This document shows positions 16,542-24,528 of a stretch of DNA of 64,000 bases, piece after piece. How positions within the stretch are numbered: position 1 is the stretch's first letter; the number at the start of each line of letters is the position of its first letter. The notes beneath the pieces were generated by a model that saw only the letters and a list, made by a program, of their open reading frames with translations, had not been told where the DNA came from and made no database searches. The DNA is from Actinomycetaceae bacterium. Its GTDB lineage: Bacteria > Actinomycetota > Actinomycetes > Actinomycetales > Actinomycetaceae. The DNA is taken from positions 1 through 64,000 of the forward strand of contig JAUNHH010000012.1 of assembly GCA_030524055.1 (NCBI GenBank), read 5' to 3'. A program made the position numbers and the translations under genes.

Positions 16542-17635
16542 TTGTGGCCCCTTTCCGTGGGAATCCCGTGCGTGTTGGGATCGGGTTCCAGGCGAGAGTC
16601 ACGCTGGTCTCCCTGGCGCACCTCGGGTATGCGCGAGCCGGCCCGCTGGTCGCGTCCAGTGCGGCGCCGCCCAGGGGTGGCACGTTGGACTGTGATGTCC
16701 TCTGGTGCTTGCGTGGGATTGGTTGGGGACGAGGCCGAGGCTCGGGCAGACACAGACGATTCTGCAGTTTCGGCGCCACCTGCCTCTGGTATGGCCACAG
16801 CCGGAGTGGGTGTGGTTGCGGCCGCGGCCATGTCAGAAGTAGCTGCGCGCGAGGATCCCACTGCCCCGTTCTCACGCCCAGCTGAGGGGCCAGCATGGGG
16901 AATAACGCCATCAGAAATAGTGGCTGCTGCTGAAGGAGTTAAGGCCTGACTTGGATCCACCTCATGCAAAACACCTTCGGAAACCGACAGAACGCGGTGG
17001 GCCCGAGCTGCCACATTAAAGTCGTGGGTAATGACAATCAGTGCCGCATTATTTTCAGCCGCTACTTCCTCTAAAAGGGACATCACCAGTCGGCCAGTGT
17101 CAGGGTCTAATGCGCCAGTGGGTTCGTCGGCCAAAATAATACGAGGGCGGCGGACCAGTGCACGAGCAATAGCAATACGCTGCTGTTCACCACCAGACAT
17201 ATCGGTGGGGTAGGAATCGAGACGATCCCCTAACCCGACGCGCTCTAACATTTGCGCACATAATGCCTTCCGCTTCCAAAACAGTGACCCAGAAGCATAA
17301 AGCAATGGCACCTCAACATTTTCTAATGCGGTCCGCGCATTGAAGATATTGAATTGCTGGAAGACGAATCCGAAAGTATCGCCGCGAAGACGGGCTCGAC
17401 GCCCTTCTCGTAGACGCAGGGCGTCTTTCCCGTCGATCAAGTAGGTCCCAGAATTTGGGCGGTCCAGAAGGCCAATCAGGTTCAACAGGGTGGATTTACC
17501 TGTACCAGATCGACCAACAATCGAAAGGTGTTCCCCGGCCTCGACACTTAAGTCAACCCCACGCAAAATGTGGAGGTCAGACCCATCGGGAAGCACCACA
17601 CTGCGGGTAATCCCATTGAGGTCGATGAGTGCCAT
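16538..17635 (-). CDS. ABC transporter ATP-binding protein (MacB/LolD type) with low-complexity tail
   Basis: The 365-residue protein has Walker A GRSGTGKST (41-49), a Q-loop in FVFQQFNIFNARTALENVEVPL, the signature MSGGEQQRIAIARAL and Walker B ILADEPTGALD, all as in the LolD/MacB group. The domain ends near residue 225. The remaining 140 residues are Ala/Thr/Pro/Arg-rich and not found in a standard LolD-type ATPase. The start overlaps the stop of the adaptor gene by one base (TAATG) and its stop overlaps the permease start, so the three genes are translated from one message. Confidence 0.92.
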   Translation of the reverse strand: MALIDLNGITRSVVLPDGSDLHILRGVDLSVEAGEHLSIVGRSGTGKSTLLNLIGLLDRPNSGTYLIDGKDALRLREGRRARLRGDTFGFVFQQFNIFNARTALENVEVPLLYASGSLFWKRKALCAQMLERVGLGDRLDSYPTDMSGGEQQRIAIARALVRRPRIILADEPTGALDPDTGRLVMSLLEEVAAENNAALIVITHDFNVAARAHRVLSVSEGVLHEVDPSQALTPSAAATISDGVIPHAGPSAGRENGAVGSSRAATSDMAAAATTPTPAVAIPEAGGAETAESSVSARASASSPTNPTQAPEDITVQRATPGRRRTGRDQRAGSRIPEVRQGDQRDSRLEPDPNTHGIPTERGHK

Positions 17636-18771
17636 TAGTTGCCACCCTCTGCATCGGGCCCACTCTTTTCGACCTCAGCACCCTCGGGAGCGCCGCCCCC
17701 TTCAACGGGAGTAGGGGCGCCACCTTCACCAGCTCCGCGTTCCTCTTCCATCTTCTTCTGGGCAGGGGAAGGAATGTATTCAAGGACTTCCTGGCCTTGG
17801 GCTAGGCCTTCGAGGATCTGCACCTTCTTGCCATCAGTGATACCAATCTTGACCTGCTTTTTCTCCGGGTTAGCAGGGTCATCACCAGGAATGTAGACAT
17901 AACCCGTTTGGAAACGGCCTTCAACGGCGCTAATAGGCAGCAGGAGAGCATCTTTTGCTTCACCGGCTACTAATTCCATATCGACTTGCAGGCCACTAAA
18001 GACCTTTTGCTCGCCAGGGATTTTGCATTTAGCCTGAATGCCGTCGCCGCTAGGAGAGTCATTCGAGGGCGGAGCTTGATTTTTAGCGCCTGGGTTCTGA
18101 GTTGTTCCTTGCGGAGTTTCGATTTTCACCTCTGTGCAATCAAATGGGGCAGGCCCATCTTTAATGGTGATTTTCGCTGTCTTTGGGGTTTCAGAAATGC
18201 GATACATTTGCTCGGCAGAAAGCTTTGCAGAAGCCGAGAATGTGGAGGGCTGAACGGTGGCGATTTGATCGCCAATGGCAAATTGCTGCCCGGTAAGAAT
18301 ATTAATGTCGAGGACGCCATCAGCAGGGGCGTACACCGTTGCATATTCATAAGTGGGTTCAGGCCGCGCTGGCGCAGCAGGCTGTTCTTCCCCGTCAGCG
18401 CTTGGTTGCTGCGCCTGGGGCGGATTCGTGTTTTGAACCTCTTTACGGATTTCTGCCAGCGGCGCCCCTTTAGTCACGGTATCGCCATCATTAGCAAATA
18501 CAACGCTCACTGTTCCGTCAAGAGTTGCTTTGGCTGGTTCAGGGGTGTCAGCCGCAATAGTTCCTTTTACTTTGACCGTATTCTTAATTTCACCCTTCTC
18601 TGGTGCGACGGTCAGGGTGGCATAGTTCGCTGATGGATTGAGAGATTGCGCCTCATCAACAGGCCTATCCGGGAAAAAGGCAAATTTGATGAGGGCGATA
18701 GCAATAACTGCCCAGATAAAAATGCGCACGGCTGAGAAAACCGTTTGTAAACGGGTGGATCGAGCAGCCAT
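17635..18771 (-). CDS. Periplasmic-adaptor-like (MacA/HlyD family) protein
   Basis: The 378-residue protein has one N-terminal membrane helix (about 12-32), then an HlyD-type beta-barrel/lipoyl arrangement. The half-lipoyl motif VKVKGTIAADTPEPAKATLDGTV begins near 66, and a second half-lipoyl region (ATVYAPADGVLDINILTGQ) lies near 140. The C-terminal membrane-proximal domain contains VEGRFQTGYVYIP. It ends in a Pro/Gly/Glu-rich tail. In Gram-positive bacteria such proteins act outside the membrane beside a MacB-type pump. It is the first gene of the operon, with GGAGG-like bases before the ATG. Confidence 0.88.
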   Translation of the reverse strand: MAARSTRLQTVFSAVRIFIWAVIAIALIKFAFFPDRPVDEAQSLNPSANYATLTVAPEKGEIKNTVKVKGTIAADTPEPAKATLDGTVSVVFANDGDTVTKGAPLAEIRKEVQNTNPPQAQQPSADGEEQPAAPARPEPTYEYATVYAPADGVLDINILTGQQFAIGDQIATVQPSTFSASAKLSAEQMYRISETPKTAKITIKDGPAPFDCTEVKIETPQGTTQNPGAKNQAPPSNDSPSGDGIQAKCKIPGEQKVFSGLQVDMELVAGEAKDALLLPISAVEGRFQTGYVYIPGDDPANPEKKQVKIGITDGKKVQILEGLAQGQEVLEYIPSPAQKKMEEERGAGEGGAPTPVEGGGAPEGAEVEKSGPDAEGGN

Positions 18772-19069
18772 TACTCCTCCTTAAGTGTGTGACGACGAGA
18801 ACAAGCCTAAGGGGTTAAGGAAGGCGTGAACAGCAGAATTCACAAAGCTCGGGGACCATCCAGGGGCGAATCAGGGAGATCCCTGAGAGGGACTCAACCA
18901 TACGGGGGATACCCAGTGTCGGAGAAGAGTTGAGCTGCATCTTTACCGGGGGCACAGCGATAAACGCACCGAATTCTCAAGCGCACACAAAGAAAGCCAT
19001 GGGCATGAGCAGCTAAATTCCATCTCAATGCGCTCCGCCTCATTGAATACGAGTGGAGCCCGGTTGACC
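18772..19069. other. Intergenic region upstream of the efflux operon
   Basis: About 300 bases between two leftward genes. No coding region or clear hairpin is seen; it presumably holds the efflux operon promoter, but I cannot place it with confidence. Confidence 0.4.
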
Positions 19070-19510
19070 TTAGCTAGCAATCACTGCTTTTTCCCAGGAT
19101 TCAACCCCGCCCTCGACACTATGGAATAAGGGATGGAGCAGTGGCGGTGCCAAGATGAGCGTATCGATCCGGCCCGGGTCGCGTTTGGCGAGTTTTCCGC
19201 GAAGGTGCTCAACTTCAAGGGCGATTTGCCCAGCTTGTACAGGAATACTTCCCTCCCAGCGCGGAATATCATCGATCCTGCTCGGGTCATAGTTGAAGCC
19301 TCGACGTTGCGCTTCGGCGAGGACCCCATCGAGATAGGCAGCAATGGCACCACTGGGATTCGGGGTTGCGCGGAAACGCTCTAATTGCGGGTGGCGCGTA
19401 TAGCCCTTAGTCCTCCCAGCTAGCACCGCCTGCGCCAGCAGAGTTTCCCGCCAGAGCGCTGCCAGCCCAGCAGTATCCAAATACTGGGGATGAAGAGACC
19501 ATATACGCAT
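19070..19510 (-). CDS. Pyrimidine-dimer DNA glycosylase family (Pyr_excise) protein
   Basis: The 146-residue protein opens with MRIWSLHPQYLDTAGLAALW and continues ETLLAQAVLAGRTKGYTRHPQLERF. These are the conserved blocks of the bacterial family annotated as pyrimidine dimer DNA glycosylase/endonuclease V, a distant relative of T4 DenV. The length is typical. The Thr2 nucleophile of T4 DenV is Arg here, as I recall for this bacterial family, so activity should not be assumed. It stands alone, divergent from the DUF1349 gene. A role in UV or other base damage repair is a family-level inference. Confidence 0.8.
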   Translation of the reverse strand: MRIWSLHPQYLDTAGLAALWRETLLAQAVLAGRTKGYTRHPQLERFRATPNPSGAIAAYLDGVLAEAQRRGFNYDPSRIDDIPRWEGSIPVQAGQIALEVEHLRGKLAKRDPGRIDTLILAPPLLHPLFHSVEGGVESWEKAVIAS

Positions 19511-19533
19511 GGAGATTCCTTTACTTTTCTTTG

Positions 19534-19545
19534 ACGAGGGCGGGG
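19534..19545 (+). repeat. Dispersed 12-mer upstream of the DUF1349 gene
   Basis: ACGAGGGCGGGG in the context CTTTGACGAGGGCGGGGCGC, within the gap between divergent genes. Confidence 0.7.
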
Positions 19546-19692
19546 CGCGGGAAACCCACCACAGAACCCCCTCGCCTCAGTGTAGGCCCCTCCCAAACAG
19601 CCAAACGAGGGGTGCACTGATAGGGTCATTATCGGATTTTCCGCGCATCTTTATAGCCCGCGCGAATACGCGACGCGACGAAAGGACTTCGC

Positions 19693-20286
19693 ATGTCATC
19701 TTCAGAGATCACCCCTATCCCCTGGTCAGATGGCCAATGGAATAATGAACCCGCCGCAGTTGCTCTCGAAGGCGATGACCTTCTGGTCACTGCCGTCGAG
19801 TCCAGCGATGCCTGGCGCCTGACCTCCTATGGCTTTATCCACGACACTGAACACGCCCTTCTTGCCCCTTTTAGCCCGGGCAGTGCTATTGAAGTGGAAT
19901 ATACGGCGCGTTTTTCTGAGCAATTCGATCAGGCCGGACTTTTTATTAGCGCCTCCCCAGAAAAATGGGTAAAGGCGGGGACCGAGTTTGCTGATGGGTT
20001 ACTCAGTGCTGGCGCGGTGGTTACAGATAACTATTCGGACTGGTCATTGTCGCCAGCACTGGATTGGCTCAATCAGCGGGTACTAATCCGCGCCAGTTGG
20101 GCTGATGACGCGATTACTCTGCGAGGCGGCATTGTGGGTCAGCCTCTACGCTTGCTCCGCGTTTTTCCTTTTGCTGCTAGCGATACCGTGAAGGCAGGGC
20201 CAATGATTTGTGCGCCCACCCGCGCAGGGCTGACTGTCCCCTTCCACGCCTGGCGGATTACTCCCGCGGATAAGTCTTTGCACTGA
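19693..20286 (+). CDS. DUF1349 (concanavalin-like) family protein
   Basis: A 197-residue soluble protein. Residues about 60-185 fit the DUF1349 beta-sandwich: QFDQAGLFISASPEKWVKAGTEF, then SDWSLSPALDWLNQRVLIRASWADDAITLR and GPMICAPTRAGLTVPFHAWRI. DUF1349 proteins are related to concanavalin-like lectin/glucanase folds and often look regulatory or carbohydrate-related, but no reaction is established. A GAAAGGA ribosome-binding site precedes the ATG. It is followed by a good intrinsic terminator. Confidence 0.85.
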   Translation: MSSSEITPIPWSDGQWNNEPAAVALEGDDLLVTAVESSDAWRLTSYGFIHDTEHALLAPFSPGSAIEVEYTARFSEQFDQAGLFISASPEKWVKAGTEFADGLLSAGAVVTDNYSDWSLSPALDWLNQRVLIRASWADDAITLRGGIVGQPLRLLRVFPFAASDTVKAGPMICAPTRAGLTVPFHAWRITPADKSLH

Positions 20287-20317
20287 CAATGATGACTGGG
20301 CGCATTTGGCGCCTTGT

Positions 20318-20350
20318 AGCGCGCTGGCCGGCTTCCGGCTGGCGCGCTTT
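20318..20350 (+). terminator. Intrinsic terminator after the DUF1349 gene
   Basis: The arms AGCGCGCtggCCGG and CCGGctgGCGCGCTTT form a long GC-rich hairpin followed by a short T stretch, 32 bases after the stop codon. Confidence 0.65.
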
Positions 20351-20379
20351 GTCACGTTGATGGCTGACTTTTTTCATGA

Positions 20380-20391
20380 ACGAGGGCGGGG
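20380..20391 (+). repeat. Dispersed 12-mer
   Basis: ACGAGGGCGGGG in the intergenic region before the WD40 gene, 50 bases from a CAAAGGGCGACA palindromic element. Confidence 0.7.
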
Positions 20392-20429
20392 CTGCGCGCT
20401 CCTGCAGCGCCGTTTACGAGCCACCACCA

Positions 20430-20501
20430 ACACCGCACCTGCAAAGGGCGACAAAAAGCGGCGTTTTTGGCCGAAAATGTCGCCCTTTGACCGTTTGGTG
20501 T
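20430..20501. repeat. CAAAGGGCGACA palindromic element, copy 2
   Basis: A 72-bp imperfect palindrome from ACACC to GGTGT. The arms TGCAAAGGGCGACAAAAA and AAAATGTCGCCCTTTGA match copy 1, with a different centre (GCGGCGTTTTTGGCCG). It is upstream of the WD40 gene. Confidence 0.8.
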
Positions 20502-20576
20502 CATCGCTGCGCTGCCACTGCGGGTGGACGACACCGCGGACTATGCGGCTCTCACTATCGACAATGAAGTCGCTGG

Positions 20577-21464
20577 ATGCCCGTCCCTGTTTTAAGCTCT
20601 GGACTCATGCCCCTCGCGTGGAGTCCCAACGGCGCTTTTATTGCCTCTTTAGATCGGGAAAAAGATCTGATTGCGTTTTATGAGGCGAATACCGCTACCC
20701 GTTTATGGTCTTTCCCCCTGGGATTCACCTCATGGGATTTAGCTTGGAATCCGATGAGCGATTCATTGCTGGTCGGGACAGATGATGGGTCTTTTTCTTT
20801 GCATATCGTCTCGCACACCCTTATCCGAATTCTTCCGGAGTTGGACGGCCCTATTCATACCCTTTCTTTCAGCCCGGATGGCACACTTGCCGTTCTCTGC
20901 GATGGTGTGGTGCATGTATTCAACGGCGCTCATATTCTCCCCGATCACGCGGAGGAGGAAGTCACCTCACTGCAATGGTCGCCCGATGGGCATTTCCTTG
21001 CTACAGGAACCTTTGAAGGTACGGTGCGAATATGGGAAGCAGACACGGGAAGACTGACACACACCTTTAGACATTCACACGTCTGGGCATTGGAATGGGG
21101 CAATAGTGGAATAGAGGACGCGCACGTATTATTTAGCGGTGGAGATGACTTTTCCTTATGCATCTGGGATCCCCACATTGGCAACTTACAAAAGAGTATT
21201 CCTATAGGCGGCAATATTTATCGGATTTCTGCTGGATCACAGGGCCTTTTAGCGTTAGAAATGGAAAGTGATTTAGGCAGCCCGCAGGAAGTCTGGTTAT
21301 GCGATATTGCCAGCGGTGCGTGCAGTCCATTAATTGACGAGGACGGGGCACACTTTGCAGAAGCTGCGTGGAATCCACAGGGAAACTGTTTAGGGTTAAT
21401 CCGTTCCAACGGGGAAATCGCGCTCCGCCCTCGTAATGATTTAACGGCAAGAACCTTGACCTGA
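20577..21464 (+). CDS. WD40-repeat protein
   Basis: The 295-residue protein is built of beta-propeller repeats. Clear WD-type blocks are LSFSPDGTLAVLCDG, LQWSPDGHFLATGTFEG with VRIWEADTG, LEWGN with VLFSGGDDFSLCIWDPH, and weaker copies at both ends, perhaps six or seven blades. There is no signal peptide. It is probably a cytoplasmic scaffold; no partner is evident. The immunity gene begins 27 bases downstream on the same strand, so co-transcription is possible. Two repeat-like stretches (21337-21348 encoding IDEDGAH, and one near 21422 encoding ALRPRN) lie at the 3' end. The start is ATG without a strong ribosome-binding site. Confidence 0.8.
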   Translation: MPVPVLSSGLMPLAWSPNGAFIASLDREKDLIAFYEANTATRLWSFPLGFTSWDLAWNPMSDSLLVGTDDGSFSLHIVSHTLIRILPELDGPIHTLSFSPDGTLAVLCDGVVHVFNGAHILPDHAEEEVTSLQWSPDGHFLATGTFEGTVRIWEADTGRLTHTFRHSHVWALEWGNSGIEDAHVLFSGGDDFSLCIWDPHIGNLQKSIPIGGNIYRISAGSQGLLALEMESDLGSPQEVWLCDIASGACSPLIDEDGAHFAEAAWNPQGNCLGLIRSNGEIALRPRNDLTARTLT

Positions 21465-21491
21465 GGTGACATATCAACGAAACTGACGCCC

Positions 21492-22199
21492 ATGTTGAGT
21501 GACACCGAAATCGACCAGGTCATCGACGAGGATTTCCTTGGCTACCACCACATGAGCCCAATGGGAATAGGCAAACCCGTCCCTGCCGAGTACTACGAAC
21601 ACTTTAACGGGCTCCTCCCCCGTCCCATCCTGCGCGCCTGGGAACGCTTCGGTTTCGACGGATTCAGCAACGGCAAACTCTGGCTCACCGACCCCATCGA
21701 ATACGCACCCGCCATCGACGCATGGCTCAACGGATTAGACCTGCCCTTCAACGACACCTGGCACTGCCTCACCCAAAGCGCCCTCGGACGCCTCGCACTC
21801 TGGGGCGAAAAAACAGGGAAGAGTTTGTCAATTAACGTCCCAGTGTGCACAATATGGCCAAATCGCGACGCAGCTGAAAAAGCTCAAAACGCAACTCGGC
21901 GGGACAGGCAAGCGCTTTCTCTCTTAAGTAACCCCCGCCTTGATGTGAACGATAGCGAGAAAAAAACGTATATCGAGTCCATTATTAGAAATCTCGGTGA
22001 ACTAGAACCCGGACAAATGTACGCATACAGCATTCCGTTGAATAAAGGCGGAGAGGAAGATCTAGATAACCTTACTATTGTTGATGCCATACCCTATCTT
22101 ATAGGCGTGGCGAATAGCACTAAACGCACTCTTGGCGCCGACCTTCTAGCAGAAAATCGCGCTTCAATAGACAGCTTCCTTAGTCATCTTTCGCGCTGA
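21492..22199 (+). CDS. GAD-like/DUF1851 immunity protein (Tdi1-like)
   Basis: The 235-residue soluble protein has an N-terminal block (about 15-80) with MGIGKPVPAEYYEHFNGLLP and AWERFGFDGFSNGKLWLTDP, typical of GAD-like domains. A C-terminal region (about 95-225) has LTQSALGRLALWGEKTG and PNRDAAEKAQ, as in DUF1851. This pair of domains is the known cognate immunity architecture (Tdi1) for Ntox15/Tde DNase toxins. The next gene is exactly such a toxin, and its ATG overlaps this stop (TGATG). Immunity upstream of toxin with tight coupling would ensure antidote first. The assignment rests on both genes supporting each other. Confidence 0.8.
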   Translation: MLSDTEIDQVIDEDFLGYHHMSPMGIGKPVPAEYYEHFNGLLPRPILRAWERFGFDGFSNGKLWLTDPIEYAPAIDAWLNGLDLPFNDTWHCLTQSALGRLALWGEKTGKSLSINVPVCTIWPNRDAAEKAQNATRRDRQALSLLSNPRLDVNDSEKKTYIESIIRNLGELEPGQMYAYSIPLNKGGEEDLDNLTIVDAIPYLIGVANSTKRTLGADLLAENRASIDSFLSHLSR

Positions 22200-23125
22200 T
22201 GAATACTCTGAAAGACGTGGCCATCCACGGATTTCGACCTATTGAAATTCAGTCAATCCCTGCGCTCCTCTGGCGAAGCAGCTCAGAAAGCACACAAGCC
22301 TGGCCAGCCGAACCCATTCAACTTCCCTACGCAATTGGAGACACGCCCAACACTCAGGAAAAAGTGGAGCACTATTGCGAACAGCTCAATGATCAATTCA
22401 GCGCTCTACGAGATATCCCCGCGAAAGTCTATCTTCAGCGAAGAGACGAGTTTCGCGACGGAAAAACACCTAACTTGAATGCGCGACATAGGGCGGCACG
22501 AGACGAAATTAAAGACCTTCTCGTGGACCAATTACACGAAGACGGATATTCCCTCAGAGAGGCTGAGCAATTAGCGCATATCTATTTGTCATCTCAGGCG
22601 GTTTTGCATAATCCGGATCGCGAATTTGGCGGGTCCCCGGATTTTGCTGTCACTCCTGACGGCCTAGCCAAACTTGGTGACAGGTACGTCAACTCTTCCA
22701 TTGGCAGACAACATCGTGACAATCTCGCCATTACAGACCACGCCGCAGAGATAGCCGTTGATCAAGGATATGGAGATCTCCCCCTCAATATTGACCTAAC
22801 GCTGACACACAACGGGGCTCACCGTTCCTTAATGCGCGCCCAGTCACCAGCCATTAGCGGTCAAGTCTCCGACGCTCTCCATCACGACCCACCGTCCATC
22901 CCAGCGGAACAAGCACTTACAGCCTTTCTTACCCACACACAGGAAGCACCTCCTCGCGGCCCGAAAAAGCCTTTCCCTCCACCAGCACCAATGCCTCGCC
23001 GCACTCCTGCAGACGTGCAGGCATCGATCCGCAGCCACCTCACCAAGTTGCAAGGCGCCAGACAGCGACCCCAAGGAATGTCTCCACCGGGCCCGCAGCA
23101 ACGACATAAAGGACTCGGGCGCTAG
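22199..23125 (+). CDS. Polymorphic toxin with Ntox15 (Tde-like DNase) domain
   Basis: Residues about 78-190 fit the Ntox15 nuclease: YLQRRDEFRDGKTPNLNARH, then the catalytic-type HxxD motif in AVLHNPDREFGG (His137, Asp140) and LGDRYVNSSIGRQHRDNL. Ntox15 domains are metal-dependent DNases, known as Tde effectors of type VI secretion. The first 75 residues do not contain a PAAR, LXG, WXG100 or signal sequence. After the nuclease there is a Pro-rich tail (about 210-308), an unusual placement because toxin domains normally end the protein. The start overlaps the immunity stop by one base. How, or whether, it is exported is unknown. Confidence 0.8.
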   Translation: MNTLKDVAIHGFRPIEIQSIPALLWRSSSESTQAWPAEPIQLPYAIGDTPNTQEKVEHYCEQLNDQFSALRDIPAKVYLQRRDEFRDGKTPNLNARHRAARDEIKDLLVDQLHEDGYSLREAEQLAHIYLSSQAVLHNPDREFGGSPDFAVTPDGLAKLGDRYVNSSIGRQHRDNLAITDHAAEIAVDQGYGDLPLNIDLTLTHNGAHRSLMRAQSPAISGQVSDALHHDPPSIPAEQALTAFLTHTQEAPPRGPKKPFPPPAPMPRRTPADVQASIRSHLTKLQGARQRPQGMSPPGPQQRHKGLGR

Positions 23126-23148
23126 TTGGACCTGCGGCTCTAGGAAGA

Positions 23149-24528
23149 TCAGGCGCCGAAAGCAAGGAGGGTTTTGGCGGTCTTGGCTGCGGCTGAAAAT
23201 GAGGAGGGGCCAATAAACCCTGTTAACCATTCCCTGAAGGCTAAAGGAATATCCGTGCGATTTTGCCGCCGCATTTCTCTGAGGGTCAGGCGGAGCAAAT
23301 CGGTGATATGTCGCTCCCCACGCTCTAGCCGAGGAAGCAGTTCATGTAGAAGCTCAAGTACGAGCACTGGATATCGGTGAGTAGCCTCGTCAAAGCTCCG
23401 TGCCCACCGGTTGAGTTGGCACCCCCTGGCGCTATCAGCGAAACCCTGCGCGATGACATTGAGCGAAACACGAGAGGGCACAACTTCATTGAGGATTTCT
23501 GCAGCTTTGGTCCTCATTTCGGACCGGAATGCCGAAAACGCAACTGCAAGAAGTTGAGCGGTTTCCGCAGTCCATTTGCCACTTGCCAAACGCAGAGCTG
23601 ATAGCACATACACCCCCACCTCTTCATAAATCCAGTCGAGAATATAGTCTGGGCGGTTAGTGGCCGAGGCAACCAAATATGCGGTGGATTCTGGGGTGCT
23701 TATGGAAGTCATGGCAATTTGAGTGAGGCTGTCACCAAATTCCAACTGAGAGCTGGATTTTTTGCCATCAAAACGCGGAAACCAGATCTTCTCATTCTCC
23801 CGCGCAGCGTAGGGAGCAATGATGGACAGGTTCTCCATATGCCAGCCAATGGACACTCTCTTCGTGGGGGAAGGTAGGGGGATATCAACTTCCTTTGAGA
23901 TAGCCTCGCGGTCTTCAGCAGAAAGACGAAGGGCTCCTGCCATGAGGTCAGCGGGTATGTACTGAATTAATTCACTCGGCCTGGCGCAGCCAAAGGCAGA
24001 ACAGGCGCGCTCCAAGCGGCGACAAAAAGTCTCTCCGTCAATTGCGCCGTTTGCATGTGTTGGAGTGGCAATAAGTGAACGCCGGGGGGTATTCCCAACG
24101 AGGATATCAGCTACTTCATAAAGACGTGCTTGCCAACAATGCCAGATAATATCTACAGTCGTAGCAGGCATTTCTGGTGAATATTTCCAGCTTGGGTGCA
24201 CTGAATAGGCGCCATCTACACTATTCCCCATCGCAATAGAAAAAGGTAGAGACAACGGGGAGGCTAGCCACTTCGTTTCCAGCATCTCTAAAACTAAAGA
24301 CGCATTTTCCCTTTCAGCAAGCCAATTCAGCGCGAGTTCCCATTCAAGCGGCGAAATCGGTTGACTGAGCATGGCAGAAATACGCTCACTCGCCTCTAGG
24401 TCCACGATTGGCGTAAGTTCGAGATCTGTTAACAAGATAGGCTTTTCGTTCCGTTTTAGACACCAAGAGCACGCAGAGATCTGGCGGTTTTGGCTGCGGC
24501 TGACGAGCCTGTGAAACCAGACAACCAT
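23149..24528 (-). CDS. Partial tandem paralogue of the DUF6493-like gene
   Basis: From about residue 45 this protein aligns throughout with the C-terminal half of the 780-residue neighbour upstream. Matching blocks include ERISAMLSQPISPLEWELAL/ERLSAMLARHSEPIEWELAL, ATPTHANGAIDGETF/ATPTHVNGVIDGEVF and IPADLMAGALRLS/IPADLMAASLRLS. The first 30 codons overlap the end of the upstream gene in another frame and are probably not natural. A likely real start is a TTG or reinitiation site just after the upstream stop at 24456. It is therefore a C-terminal-half copy, possibly expressed by coupling, possibly decaying. No catalytic motif is seen. Confidence 0.65.
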   Translation of the reverse strand: MVVWFHRLVSRSQNRQISACSWCLKRNEKPILLTDLELTPIVDLEASERISAMLSQPISPLEWELALNWLAERENASLVLEMLETKWLASPLSLPFSIAMGNSVDGAYSVHPSWKYSPEMPATTVDIIWHCWQARLYEVADILVGNTPRRSLIATPTHANGAIDGETFCRRLERACSAFGCARPSELIQYIPADLMAGALRLSAEDREAISKEVDIPLPSPTKRVSIGWHMENLSIIAPYAARENEKIWFPRFDGKKSSSQLEFGDSLTQIAMTSISTPESTAYLVASATNRPDYILDWIYEEVGVYVLSALRLASGKWTAETAQLLAVAFSAFRSEMRTKAAEILNEVVPSRVSLNVIAQGFADSARGCQLNRWARSFDEATHRYPVLVLELLHELLPRLERGERHITDLLRLTLREMRRQNRTDIPLAFREWLTGFIGPSSFSAAAKTAKTLLAFGA

